A stretch of 42,509 nt of DNA from Deltaproteobacteria bacterium (GTDB lineage Bacteria; Myxococcota_A; Polyangia; Polyangiales; Polyangiaceae): positions 1 through 42,509 of the forward strand of contig JACRCQ010000068.1 in NCBI GenBank assembly GCA_016218915.1. Direction: 5' to 3'. Shown here piece after piece: positions 1 through 7,632 of this stretch. Each line of letters begins with the position of its first letter. Positions within the stretch are counted from its first letter, which is position 1. Below the pieces are notes generated by a model. The model was not told the DNA's origin. It saw only the letters and a program-made list of their open reading frames with translations, and ran no database searches. A program made the translations under genes and the position numbers.

Positions 1-391
1 GCTGTACGCAGCGCTCGATTCCGATCTTGTTGAGCTGCGCGCTCGGATACCCGGCCGTGCGGCTGCGAGCTGCTCGCAGCCCGCGGCTGGCTGATCGCTC
101 CCCAGCTTCTGCCATGGCCCGCCGAGGGCAGAAGCAGGCACTTCGCGGGCCGTTGACAGACCCGCTCGATCCACCAGCCAGCGATGAGGCGCCAGCCGAA
201 TCGATGGCTGGCAGGGTGGATGCCGGGCTGATCCGTGCTTGCCGGCCTCCGCGCGGGCTTTGGTCCCAGTGGCTTCGGAAGCCCGGGGACGCGCCAGGGA
301 CAATGGAGCGAACCTGGGTGAGAAGGAGCGGGGCTGGCAGGACCGCGCGTCGCAGGTGTAACCTGGGAGATCCTGGGAGCGAGGTGGAGAC
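1..391. other. non-coding 5' region rich in inverted repeats
   Basis: I see no convincing gene here. The only long open frame runs on out of frame into the lipoprotein gene that follows and has no family features. The stretch holds several perfect inverted repeats. Positions 61-69 pair with 73-81 (9 bp, 3-nt loop). Positions 105-113 pair with 127-135 (9 bp, 13-nt loop). GCCAGCC at 191-197 pairs with 206-212, and CCAGCCA at 174-180 competes for nearly the same 3' arm at 205-211. No T-run follows any of them, so a classical intrinsic terminator is not supported. The region may be the trailer of an upstream gene, a leader for the next one, or a folded RNA. Confidence 0.5.
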
Positions 392-2083
392 ATGTGGAAT
401 CGACGCGCAACGTGCTGGCTGCTGTTGGTGGGAAGCATGGCTGCATGCGGCAGCGACGAGCAAGCCAGCCCGGCAGGGACCGGGGGCACAGGCGGAGCAG
501 GCGGCTCCGGCGGCCCCACCACGAGCTCGATCTCCCAGAACGGCGTGACCTGGACTTTTGATCGTCCCTACGAATACGGCACCTACGCGAACGGCGACTT
601 CTGGGTGAAGGGGCCGGTCGTGATCACGTCCATCACGCCTGCGGTCACCGCCAAGCTCGAGAACCTGGGCGCCGGGATCTGCGCCGGGGGGTACACGTCC
701 AGGGATTGCACCGACGCATGCGCGGCGAAGTTCCCGGACATGGCAGCGCTGTGCAGCGTCAGCCAGGAGCCTGACTCCCAAGGCGATTGCCTCTGCATGT
801 CCGGCAGGAACGGTTGGCAGGTGAACCCTGCGGCCGGCAGGGTCACAAGCGCTTTTGACTCCCGCGTAGGGAGCATGGCATTTGACAGCCGATTGATTCC
901 CGCCCTGCCGTACACCGCAAAGCCCGGTGAATCCCTGGTCAAAGGCGTGAGCCGCGAGGAAGGGCTGACCGACAACCGGCCGAGCCTCAAGACAGCGACG
1001 GTCCTTACTGTCGTCGGCGAAACGCCGCCCGACGCAGGCGCTACCGTGTTCCGACCTCCCTATGTTGGAGCCGACAAGCCCCACTACAAGGTGTCAGCGC
1101 TCAAGACCGACCTGCTCCCGTCGTTGCCCGCAGTGGCAGACATGCCCTCCTGGAAGGAAGTCGAGGATCTGGTGCGCCTGGTGCAGCTCGAGCACATTGC
1201 AGGCGCTCCTGGCTCCATCATTCGACCCCAGGATCACCTGTACTACTACGCACCTGAGAATGGGGGTAGGCGGGCCACGGTCGCGCTTCGTCTGATGATC
1301 GACGAGCCGATGCAGAACCGGATGCCAGCCTTGATCTACTACGTGCAAGGCGGCATCGACATGCTCTACGCCCTGAAGAACGGGCAGGTCTGGGGCGCTG
1401 GCGGTGGGGAGTACCCAGGCATGAAGCTAATCATGCTATTTGCAGGCGTGATGCTCGGAGAGCAAGGGCTCGTGGACCTGGTCCGCGGATTCACGGCCTA
1501 CGAGGACGAATCGGTCTTCTTCGGCAAGAGCCAGCAAGGCCTCTGGGGTCACGTCAACGGCTACCACGAGCAGCAGGAAGCGTACTGGAGCGACGTGGTC
1601 AACGAGATCATTCCGGGCAAGGAGCCGAGCCGCAAGACCAATCGGGACCCCTATGGCTACATCGACGGCGGGATCGTGCCTGGAACCGGATACCAGATCT
1701 GCTGCAGCATCCAATCGTTCAAGGGAACCTCGCTCGTGATGCAGCTCATGCCGCAGCTCAAGCAGCTGTGGGAGCTTCCTGCGCTCCACGACTACGTGGA
1801 CAGGATGGTCGAGCACGGTGCGCTGGCCCAGCCGGACCCGTGTGCGCCGCCGGACAAGGCTGACATCGCTGCAGGGATCGGCATCGATGATCCGGGCACG
1901 CACTACGGCATTACGTACGGGCCAGATGGAAACGGTGGATGCATCCCGGACACGGATCCAAGCGACGGCACCGGACGGTTTCCTGAGCTGGATGGCACGG
2001 AGAAAGACCCGCGCAGCTACCACGGCTCATCAGCACTGGTGCACGCGATGTGGGCGGCGTACCGGGCTTCGGCTGGGAAATAG
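392..2083 (+). CDS. secreted lipoprotein of unknown function (563 aa)
   Basis: The ATG is preceded by a good ribosome site (GGTGGAG). Residues 1-19 form a short lipoprotein signal ending in MAAC, so Cys19 would be lipidated. A Gly/Thr/Ser-rich linker follows to about residue 45. The next segment starts NGVTWTFD and contains YANGDFWV and GPVVITSI, a beta-rich secreted-protein motif that I have seen at the start of uncharacterised extracellular proteins. A Cys-rich insert (about eight Cys) lies near residues 95-140. The second half is helical and rich in Trp, Tyr and Met, which could suit an alpha-toroid as in polysaccharide lyases, but I see no catalytic motif. It is transcribed alone and converges on the SDR gene 4 bp away. 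The function is unknown and the toroid idea is inference only. Confidence 0.85.
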   Translation: MWNRRATCWLLLVGSMAACGSDEQASPAGTGGTGGAGGSGGPTTSSISQNGVTWTFDRPYEYGTYANGDFWVKGPVVITSITPAVTAKLENLGAGICAGGYTSRDCTDACAAKFPDMAALCSVSQEPDSQGDCLCMSGRNGWQVNPAAGRVTSAFDSRVGSMAFDSRLIPALPYTAKPGESLVKGVSREEGLTDNRPSLKTATVLTVVGETPPDAGATVFRPPYVGADKPHYKVSALKTDLLPSLPAVADMPSWKEVEDLVRLVQLEHIAGAPGSIIRPQDHLYYYAPENGGRRATVALRLMIDEPMQNRMPALIYYVQGGIDMLYALKNGQVWGAGGGEYPGMKLIMLFAGVMLGEQGLVDLVRGFTAYEDESVFFGKSQQGLWGHVNGYHEQQEAYWSDVVNEIIPGKEPSRKTNRDPYGYIDGGIVPGTGYQICCSIQSFKGTSLVMQLMPQLKQLWELPALHDYVDRMVEHGALAQPDPCAPPDKADIAAGIGIDDPGTHYGITYGPDGNGGCIPDTDPSDGTGRFPELDGTEKDPRSYHGSSALVHAMWAAYRASAGK

Positions 2084-2087
2084 TGGT

Positions 2088-2849
2088 TCAGAACCGCACG
2101 CGCGACGCAATCGCGCGGTAGAGCGCGTCAGGCATGCTCTCGGTCATGGACATGAAAGCTGCGAGCGTGCGCGGGCAGGTCACGATCGCATCCCCACGCT
2201 CGATGCCGCGCACCACCGCTCGCACAGCGTCATCGACCTTCATGAGCATCGGCATGTAGGTCTTGTTCTGGCTCGTCATCGCGGTGTCCACGAACCCTGG
2301 ACGCACGTCGACCACGGTGAGCCCTTTGCGTCCAAGGTCCAGGCGCAGCGTTTCCAGGAAGGTGGCAAGGGCTGCCTTGCTCGCGGAGTAGGCGCCTGAC
2401 TTGGGAAGTCCGCGCATGGAAGCCAGGCTCGAGATCCCGACCAGCGTGCCCTTGCCGCGCGGGATCATGACCTCCATGCCAGCCATGAGGGTGGCAAACG
2501 CGCCGAGGATGTTCACGCGGAGAACCGGCTCGATGTCATCCTTCCAGGTCGACTTGTGCGCAGCGCGGATCTTGCCGAGGCCCGCGTTGGCGATCACCAG
2601 ATCCAAGCCTCCGGTGGTCTCCTCCCACTGATGGATGGCAGCGATGACCGCGTCCGTGTCCGCAACATCGAGCACGCAGATGTCGGCTCTTCCGCCTGCA
2701 GCGCGAATCTCCTCGACGAGCGATTGCAGCTCTGGCTCCCTCCGCGCGGCAGCGATCACGCGCGTGCCTTTGGCTGCGAAGTCCCGGGCAATGGCGCGTC
2801 CGATGCCGCTCGAGGCGCCGGTGATGAAGGCATTGGAGAAGGTGGTCAC
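2088..2849 (-). CDS. short-chain dehydrogenase/reductase (SDR) family oxidoreductase
   Basis: A 253-residue classical SDR. The Rossmann glycine motif TGASSGIG is at residues 10-17, the NAG motif at 88-90, the active-site Ser at about 140-141, and the YxxxK pair at Tyr154 and Lys158. Classical SDRs use these residues for NAD(P)-dependent oxidoreduction of alcohols and ketones. The substrate cannot be read from the sequence. The start codon is GTG, which places the glycine motif at the usual distance from the N-terminus. It is the last gene of a leftward operon, 9 nt after the ArsR regulator, so it is probably controlled with the regulator and the SRPBCC gene. It is a cytoplasmic protein with no signal peptide. 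Confidence 0.93.
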   Translation of the reverse strand: MTTFSNAFITGASSGIGRAIARDFAAKGTRVIAAARREPELQSLVEEIRAAGGRADICVLDVADTDAVIAAIHQWEETTGGLDLVIANAGLGKIRAAHKSTWKDDIEPVLRVNILGAFATLMAGMEVMIPRGKGTLVGISSLASMRGLPKSGAYSASKAALATFLETLRLDLGRKGLTVVDVRPGFVDTAMTSQNKTYMPMLMKVDDAVRAVVRGIERGDAIVTCPRTLAAFMSMTESMPDALYRAIASRVRF

Positions 2850-2858
2850 GGTGGGAAC

Positions 2859-3218
2859 CTAGCGCCGTGGAGGTGGGTTGTCGATGTAGGCCGATAGCCG
2901 CCCGAGCGCGTCGTCCCACTGCGCTGAGATACGGTCCAGGTACGCGTGAGCTTCTGCCAGGCGCTTGGGCTCGAGCTCCCACATGCGCTCGCGGCCGCGA
3001 CGTCCGCTGCGCACCAATCCGGCTTCTGCGAGCACGGCGAGGTGCTTCGTGATGGCCTGTCGCGAAACCTGCGATCTTGCGCACAAGCTCGTGATCGACC
3101 GTGGCCCGCTGGAGGACAAGCGCATCAGCAGGCGAAAACGGGTTCGATCGCCGAGCGCTGCAAAGAGCGGGGCTGCGTCGCGCACACGCGAGGTCCCAAG
3201 CGCGCTAGCCTCCGACAT
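2859..3218 (-). CDS. ArsR-family winged-helix transcriptional regulator
   Basis: A 119-residue protein matching the ArsR/SmtB helix-turn-helix fold. The sequence FAALGDRTRFRLLMRL is the typical first helix. It is followed by a recognition region with SRQAITKHLAVLAEAGLV and a wing with RRGRERMWEL. The Cys pair that binds metal in ArsR or SmtB (ELCVC in the DNA-binding helix) is absent; only one Cys lies in the equivalent stretch. A non-metal ligand or an unliganded repressor is therefore more likely. Its start overlaps the end of the SRPBCC gene by 14 nt, which indicates translational coupling. ArsR plus SRPBCC (AHSA1-type) pairs are a recurring bacterial gene pair. The protein probably autoregulates the operon through the palindromes at 3665-3720. 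Confidence 0.93.
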   Translation of the reverse strand: MSEASALGTSRVRDAAPLFAALGDRTRFRLLMRLSSSGPRSITSLCARSQVSRQAITKHLAVLAEAGLVRSGRRGRERMWELEPKRLAEAHAYLDRISAQWDDALGRLSAYIDNPPPRR

Positions 3219-3663
3219 GACGCTGGATGTTCTCCATCTGCATTCCCCACCCCTGCTCGTTCATGCGGAACGCCTCTGCTCGCCGATGGGCCGGGATGCG
3301 ATCAAAGCCGGACTCGGTGACAGTCAGCAGGGTGCCGCCCGATGCCTCCTTCAGGCGGAACTCGACGAGCGTGGTTGGCTCATCCGAATAGTCGACCTTC
3401 GGATCTGCTGCGTAAGGGTGCCACCGGAACGAAAACAATCGCTCCGTATCCATCCGCTCGACCGTGAGCTCCATCGATAGGTGTTCGTATCCGGGGTAGG
3501 TCACGTTGCCGCGCATGGATTGACCCAAGAAGAACCGACCGTTGAGCTTGACGCGAAACCAGGTGCCGAACTCCTCGGCATCGGTCAGGGCACGCCACAC
3601 GCGCGACTTGGGCGCGCGCAGCAGTATCTGCTTGTCGATGCGATCTGTCGTGGTCTGGCTCAT
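3205..3663 (-). CDS. SRPBCC (AHSA1/Aha1-like) domain protein
   Basis: A 152-residue single-domain protein of the START/Bet v1-like fold. The first strand, RIDKQILLRAPKSRVWRAL, is typical of the AHSA1 family, and the C-terminal long helix includes GFDRIPAHRRAEAFRMNEQGW. Such proteins bind small hydrophobic ligands, and the cargo here is unknown. I chose the ATG at 3663 over an upstream start at 3708 because GGAGG lies about 7 nt before it and MSQTTTDRI fits the family N-terminus. It is the first gene of the SRPBCC-ArsR-SDR operon. One putative operator palindrome sits directly on its ribosome site. Confidence 0.9.
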   Translation of the reverse strand: MSQTTTDRIDKQILLRAPKSRVWRALTDAEEFGTWFRVKLNGRFFLGQSMRGNVTYPGYEHLSMELTVERMDTERLFSFRWHPYAADPKVDYSDEPTTLVEFRLKEASGGTLLTVTESGFDRIPAHRRAEAFRMNEQGWGMQMENIQRHVGG

Positions 3664-3664
3664 G

Positions 3665-3682
3665 TGCAACCTCCGGGTTGCA
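3665..3682. promoter_or_regulatory. putative ArsR operator 1, overlapping the SRPBCC ribosome site
   Basis: A perfect inverted repeat, TGCAACC-N4-GGTTGCA, begins 2 nt upstream of the SRPBCC start codon. Its 4-nt centre contributes to the GGAGG ribosome site on the minus strand. An ArsR dimer bound here would cover the translation start region of its own operon. The assignment to ArsR is inferred from position and symmetry. Confidence 0.6.
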
Positions 3683-3704
3683 TATTGGGCACGAAACGCG
3701 AAGC

Positions 3705-3720
3705 GCAACCCCTGGGTTGC
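3705..3720. promoter_or_regulatory. putative ArsR operator 2
   Basis: A second copy of the same palindrome, GCAACC-N4-GGTTGC, lies 39 bp (centre to centre) from the first with the same arm sequence and the same 4-nt spacer. The stretch between the two copies is where a leftward promoter for the SRPBCC-ArsR-SDR operon would lie. The site is also about 50 bp upstream of the rightward glycosyltransferase gene, which might share the control. Confidence 0.6.
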
Positions 3721-3769
3721 ACCGGTTCATCCGCTTGAATTCCTCGGCGATCCGGTCCACGTTGGCCCG

Positions 3770-4813
3770 ATGCGAATCGCGGTCGTGACCACTTCCTACC
3801 CCTGCTATCCAGGCGACGGTGCCGGGCACTTCGTGCGCGCCGAAGCGCTGGAGCTCGCATCCCAGGGACATGAAGTGCAGGTGATCGCTCCTGCGCCGGA
3901 GCACCCGCACGCCGAGTGCGACCCTGGCGTCCTGCGTCTGTGGAGCACGCCCCATGGCGGCGCGTTCGGATGGCCTGGGGCTGTGAGCCGATTGAGCGCG
4001 CACCCCTGGCGCGCTGCAGGAGCCGTCGCCTTCATGACCCTCGCGCGCGCACGCCTGCGCTCCCTTTGCCCTGAGCGTGTGGTGGCGCACTGGATCGTCC
4101 CATGCGCACACCCGATCGCGCTGTCCGGCGCGCCGGATGCGGAGCTGCAGGTCGTCGCCCATGGCGCCGATGTCCGAGCCCTGCTCAGGCTCCCTGCCGT
4201 GGTCCGACAGCGCATCCTGGCTTCGCTGCTCCAGGGCAACGCTCACATACGGTTCGTTGCCCATGCGCTGCGCGACTCGCTCGCCGCGGTGCTGCCAGAC
4301 TCCCTCCGCCAGCGTCTCGCCGCTCAATCCTCGGTTCGCCCTGCATCCCTGGGTGTGCCTGATGTCTCCGAGCGGGCCCGCGCCCTGCGACGCGCCTGCA
4401 ACAAGCCGATCATGGTCACCGCCGTGGGCAGGATGGTCCCTTCCAAGAGGATCGACCTTGCCATCAGCGCCGCCAACCTCCTGCACCCATCGGTTCATCT
4501 GAACGTGGTGGGGGATGGCCCGGAGCTGAGGCGTCTCCGCGCCCTGGATCAGGCTGGAAATGTGACATTCCTCGGGCAGGTCCAACGCGACGAAGCCCTT
4601 GCATGGATCGCTGCCTCCGAGGTGCTGGTTCATGCATCGTGTGCGGAAGCTGCGCCGACCGTGGTTCGGGAAGCTCGTACGCTGGGAACTCCGGTGGTCG
4701 CATGCGCTGCCGGAGATCTGGAGCGATGGGCAACCGAGGACCCTGGGATTCGCCTGGTCCGTGCTACGCCGCGCGACATCGCGCACGGCGTTCATGCTTG
4801 CTGCGGGATGTGA
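3770..4813 (+). CDS. glycosyltransferase, GT-B fold (GT4-like)
   Basis: A 347-residue protein with the two-domain layout of family 4 glycosyltransferases. The N-terminal domain begins MRIAVVTTSYPCYPGDGAGHFV, typical of the acceptor domain of this fold. The C-terminal domain has the donor-site features GRMVPSKRIDLAI, VVGDGPEL and the E-x7-E motif EAAPTVVRE, followed by GTPVVA. These enzymes move a sugar from a nucleotide-sugar donor to a glycan, lipid or other acceptor in the cytoplasm. I chose the ATG at 3770 because the longer open frame only adds residues unlike the family and runs through the operator region. It is transcribed away from the ArsR operon and ends 4 bp from the convergent lipoprotein gene. 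No other glycan genes lie beside it, so the acceptor is unknown. Confidence 0.88.
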   Translation: MRIAVVTTSYPCYPGDGAGHFVRAEALELASQGHEVQVIAPAPEHPHAECDPGVLRLWSTPHGGAFGWPGAVSRLSAHPWRAAGAVAFMTLARARLRSLCPERVVAHWIVPCAHPIALSGAPDAELQVVAHGADVRALLRLPAVVRQRILASLLQGNAHIRFVAHALRDSLAAVLPDSLRQRLAAQSSVRPASLGVPDVSERARALRRACNKPIMVTAVGRMVPSKRIDLAISAANLLHPSVHLNVVGDGPELRRLRALDQAGNVTFLGQVQRDEALAWIAASEVLVHASCAEAAPTVVREARTLGTPVVACAAGDLERWATEDPGIRLVRATPRDIAHGVHACCGM

Positions 4814-4817
4814 TCCC

Positions 4818-7526
4818 TCACGGTCCTCGAACGAGCATGCGAGCCCTGCCGTAGCCGGCTCCATCGCCGTTCAGCCCGCAATCCCCGGACGTGCTGCTGT
4901 TTCTGAGATCAACTCTCACCGTGTGCGCACCTGCTGTGAAGTCCTGCCCCCACAGCAGACCCATGGGCGTCCACCACGTCTCAGCGCCCTCTCCCACGTT
5001 GATCGCCTGCCCGTGGTTCGCGTCGCCTAGCGGCGTGCCGTCGACCACGAATCGATAGGCGCAATGCCCTGAGCCGGACACGGTCCGCTGCGTCCCCGAA
5101 ACCTCGAATTGCACGTGCCCAGGCGCAGCGAGATTGAAGCTCCCGTTGAGCCCTGCAACAGCCGTCCACGCGCTGTTCGATCCCAGCACCTGCGATCCCC
5201 CGGTCGACTCGAAGCTCTGCGTCGCTCCGCCCGTGGCACTCGCCGCTGCAAACAGGTGGAATCGCGAGTAGGGAAGATTGTTTCCCGCTGCGTTGCACGA
5301 TCCGCCTGCTGCACCGCTGTTGCGCGTCTGCACCTTGATCGTGTGATTGCCCGCTGTGAGCGGCGCGCCGTACTTGATCGTCACCGGCTCCCACCACCCC
5401 TGGTCCACGTCACCCACCACGATCGCCTGCCCGTGGTTCGGGTCTCCGAGCGGTGCTCCGTCGAGCACGAACCGGTATGCGCAATGCGCCTGCGCGGTCC
5501 CTGTCGCGTACTGCGTCCCCTGCACCGAGAACTGCACGTGCCTGTCGCCCGGGAGCGCCATCGAGAGGTTGGCCCCGGGAATGTCGACCCACGCCGAGGT
5601 CGATCCCAACGCGCCGGTCTCTCCGGTCGACTCCGCGTACCACGCCTCACCCGGTTCGTAGGCTTGGATGGCGAACCTCGATCGGTCGTAGGGCAAGCCG
5701 CCGTCGCCATCCAGGTTGCAGGTCCCGTATCCTGAGGCGTTGGTCATCTGGGGCGATATGTAGTGCGCGCCTGCAGCCAAGGGCACGGCGAGCTCCACAG
5801 TGAAGAACTCGTGCCACCGTGTGCCGCCTTCCTGCACCATGATCGCATCGCCCCAGGTCACGTGCCCTGTGGGCTGCCCGTCGATCATGAATCGCTGCCC
5901 CACGTGGCACAGCCCGTTACCACCGCTGCTCCATCGAAGGGTTCCGGTCCATCGCAGCAACACCGTGGCAGCCTTGGGAAGAACCGGAGCCAAGCCCATG
6001 CTCGTGACGTCGACCCACACCTGATTGCCAGGGATGGCAACATTGGTCCCCTTGGACTCGGTCGTCCAGGCGTACTGCCCGCAAATCCCTGAGAAGCAAG
6101 CGCTCGCCGCGCAATCCTTCGGGCCTGTGCACTTCTTGCCGTCCGCACACCCAGGACACGCCGTCCCGCCGCAGTCGGTGTCGCTCTCGCTTCCGTTCTG
6201 CAAGCCGTCGTTGCATGCAGGCGCCTGGCACACGCCGTTGGTGCACACGCCGCTCTGGCAGTCCGCCGGGACGGCGCACGTCTTGAGATCAGCGCACGGG
6301 CTGCACGGCCCTCCGCAGTCTGCGTCGGTCTCCTGGCCGTTCTTCACTCCGTCGTTGCACGAAGGCGCCTGGCACTGGTTGCCGGTGCAAACGCCGCTCT
6401 TGCAGTCGTCCGCCACGTTGCAGATCTTGAGATCGTTGCACTTGACGCACGCGCCGCCGCCGCAGTCGACGTCGCTCTCGGCGCCGTTCTTCACGCCGTC
6501 GTTGCAGACAGGTACTTTGCACTTGCCGGCCCAGCACACGCCGCTCTGGCAATCTGATCCAGCTATGCACTTCAGCTGGTCTGCACAGGGAGGGCAGGTC
6601 CCTCCGCCGCAATCCATGTCGGTCTCGGCGCCGTTCTTGACCGTGTCGGTGCAGGTGCCGGGCTGGCATTGCCCCTGATCGCACACCCCGCTCGAGCAAT
6701 CGGTCCCGACCAGACACGGCTCGAGATCCGCGCACTTCGGGCACTGCGTACCGCCGCAGTCGATGCTGGTTTCCAGGCCGTTCTTGACAAGATCCGTGCA
6801 CGTCGCCTTCTTGCAGGCACCCGCCTCGCAGACCACGCTCACGCAATCGGAAGCCACCAGGCACTTCTTGAGATCCACGCACGGGGGGCAGGCTCCTCCG
6901 CCGCAATCGATGTCGGTTTCCGCTCCGTTCTTCACACCATCCACGCATTCGGCCGGTGAGCACTTCCCTGCCTGGCACACGCCGCTCACGCAGTCCCCTG
7001 CAACGAGGCACACCATGAGGTCCGCGCACTTCGGGCACACGTTGCCGCCACAGTCGATGTCGGTCTCGCTCGCGTTCTTGATCTGATCCGCGCAGCTCGC
7101 AGCTTGGCAGCTCCCGGCTTGACACACCGCGCTCTGGCAGTCGGACGCTACCGCGCACTTGAGCGTGTCCGCGCACTTCGGGCACGTGTCGCCGCCGCAG
7201 TCGGTATCGGTCTCGTTGCCGTTCTTGAGCAGGTCCGTGCACGACGGCGCAGCAGCTTCCTCTTCGGTCGCGTCCGCGGGCGAGTCTGCTGGAGCATCCG
7301 CATCGCCGCCGGACGCATCGACGACGTCCGGCTTCGAGGTGTCCGGCGCATCGAAGTGCATGGCGTCCGTTGCGTCGACGCTCGAATCAGGGAGCGGTCC
7401 GCCGTCAGAGCCCCCTGTGCCTGCAGCGCCTCCGCCTGGATCGCCTGAGCTGGAGCTGCCGCAACCGGCGAGCGAGGCAAGGCAGAACAAGCAGCTGGCG
7501 AGCGCGATGATCGGGCGTGTTCTCAT
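4818..7526 (-). CDS. lipoprotein with eight Cys-rich repeats and three C-terminal beta modules (902 aa)
   Basis: A lipoprotein signal ends in SLAGC with Cys22 as the lipid site, followed by a Gly/Asp/Ala-rich linker. From about residue 95 to 450 there are eight repeats of about 44 residues with the pattern CxDxxKNGxETDxDCGG, CPxC, C, DCxSxxC, GxC. Each carries about eight Cys, so disulfides in an oxidising location are expected. The remaining 450 residues hold three modules of about 130-150 residues. They share a Cys near an HCAYRF-type or CHVGQRF motif, a [DN]HGQAI or WGDAI motif, and an AGxHxI motif. Modules two and three are clearly homologous and the first is more divergent. These look like beta-sandwich adhesive or carbohydrate-binding units. 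The ATG at 7526 is preferred over a TTG at 7559 because it gives a clean signal peptide. The function is unknown; surface binding is inferred. Confidence 0.9.
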   Translation of the reverse strand: MRTRPIIALASCLFCLASLAGCGSSSSGDPGGGAAGTGGSDGGPLPDSSVDATDAMHFDAPDTSKPDVVDASGGDADAPADSPADATEEEAAAPSCTDLLKNGNETDTDCGGDTCPKCADTLKCAVASDCQSAVCQAGSCQAASCADQIKNASETDIDCGGNVCPKCADLMVCLVAGDCVSGVCQAGKCSPAECVDGVKNGAETDIDCGGGACPPCVDLKKCLVASDCVSVVCEAGACKKATCTDLVKNGLETSIDCGGTQCPKCADLEPCLVGTDCSSGVCDQGQCQPGTCTDTVKNGAETDMDCGGGTCPPCADQLKCIAGSDCQSGVCWAGKCKVPVCNDGVKNGAESDVDCGGGACVKCNDLKICNVADDCKSGVCTGNQCQAPSCNDGVKNGQETDADCGGPCSPCADLKTCAVPADCQSGVCTNGVCQAPACNDGLQNGSESDTDCGGTACPGCADGKKCTGPKDCAASACFSGICGQYAWTTESKGTNVAIPGNQVWVDVTSMGLAPVLPKAATVLLRWTGTLRWSSGGNGLCHVGQRFMIDGQPTGHVTWGDAIMVQEGGTRWHEFFTVELAVPLAAGAHYISPQMTNASGYGTCNLDGDGGLPYDRSRFAIQAYEPGEAWYAESTGETGALGSTSAWVDIPGANLSMALPGDRHVQFSVQGTQYATGTAQAHCAYRFVLDGAPLGDPNHGQAIVVGDVDQGWWEPVTIKYGAPLTAGNHTIKVQTRNSGAAGGSCNAAGNNLPYSRFHLFAAASATGGATQSFESTGGSQVLGSNSAWTAVAGLNGSFNLAAPGHVQFEVSGTQRTVSGSGHCAYRFVVDGTPLGDANHGQAINVGEGAETWWTPMGLLWGQDFTAGAHTVRVDLRNSSTSGDCGLNGDGAGYGRARMLVRGP

Positions 7527-7632
7527 GGCGGGGGTCCTTCCCTCGACTCGATTGGCCAAGGTTGATTTGTATCATTTTTGGACGGAGGTCGCAGGCCTTG
7601 TGCCCGCGCCGTGGGCGTGTTTTGCACGGTGC
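7527..7632. promoter_or_regulatory. divergent promoter region between repeat lipoprotein and M49 peptidase
   Basis: This 106-bp gap separates two divergent genes. It has an unusually AT-rich pocket at about 7550-7590, including the 8-bp palindrome TTGGCCAA at 7552-7559 and the string TTTGTATCATTTTT. Such a pocket in otherwise GC-rich DNA is a plausible promoter area for either gene. I cannot assign a clear -35/-10 pair. Confidence 0.35.

Noticed and set aside
27..548. Open frame of 173 codons in the left-edge region
   Set aside because: It runs into the lipoprotein gene in another frame, has a TTG start, and its Arg/Pro-rich translation matches no family.
3380..4864. Open frame of 494 codons on the minus strand across the glycosyltransferase
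   Set aside because: It conflicts with the glycosyltransferase and SRPBCC genes and has no recognisable domain.
7159..7632. N-terminal extension of the M49 peptidase to 7159
   Set aside because: It would overlap the divergent repeat lipoprotein by over 360 bp and would hide a normal lipoprotein signal starting at 7633.
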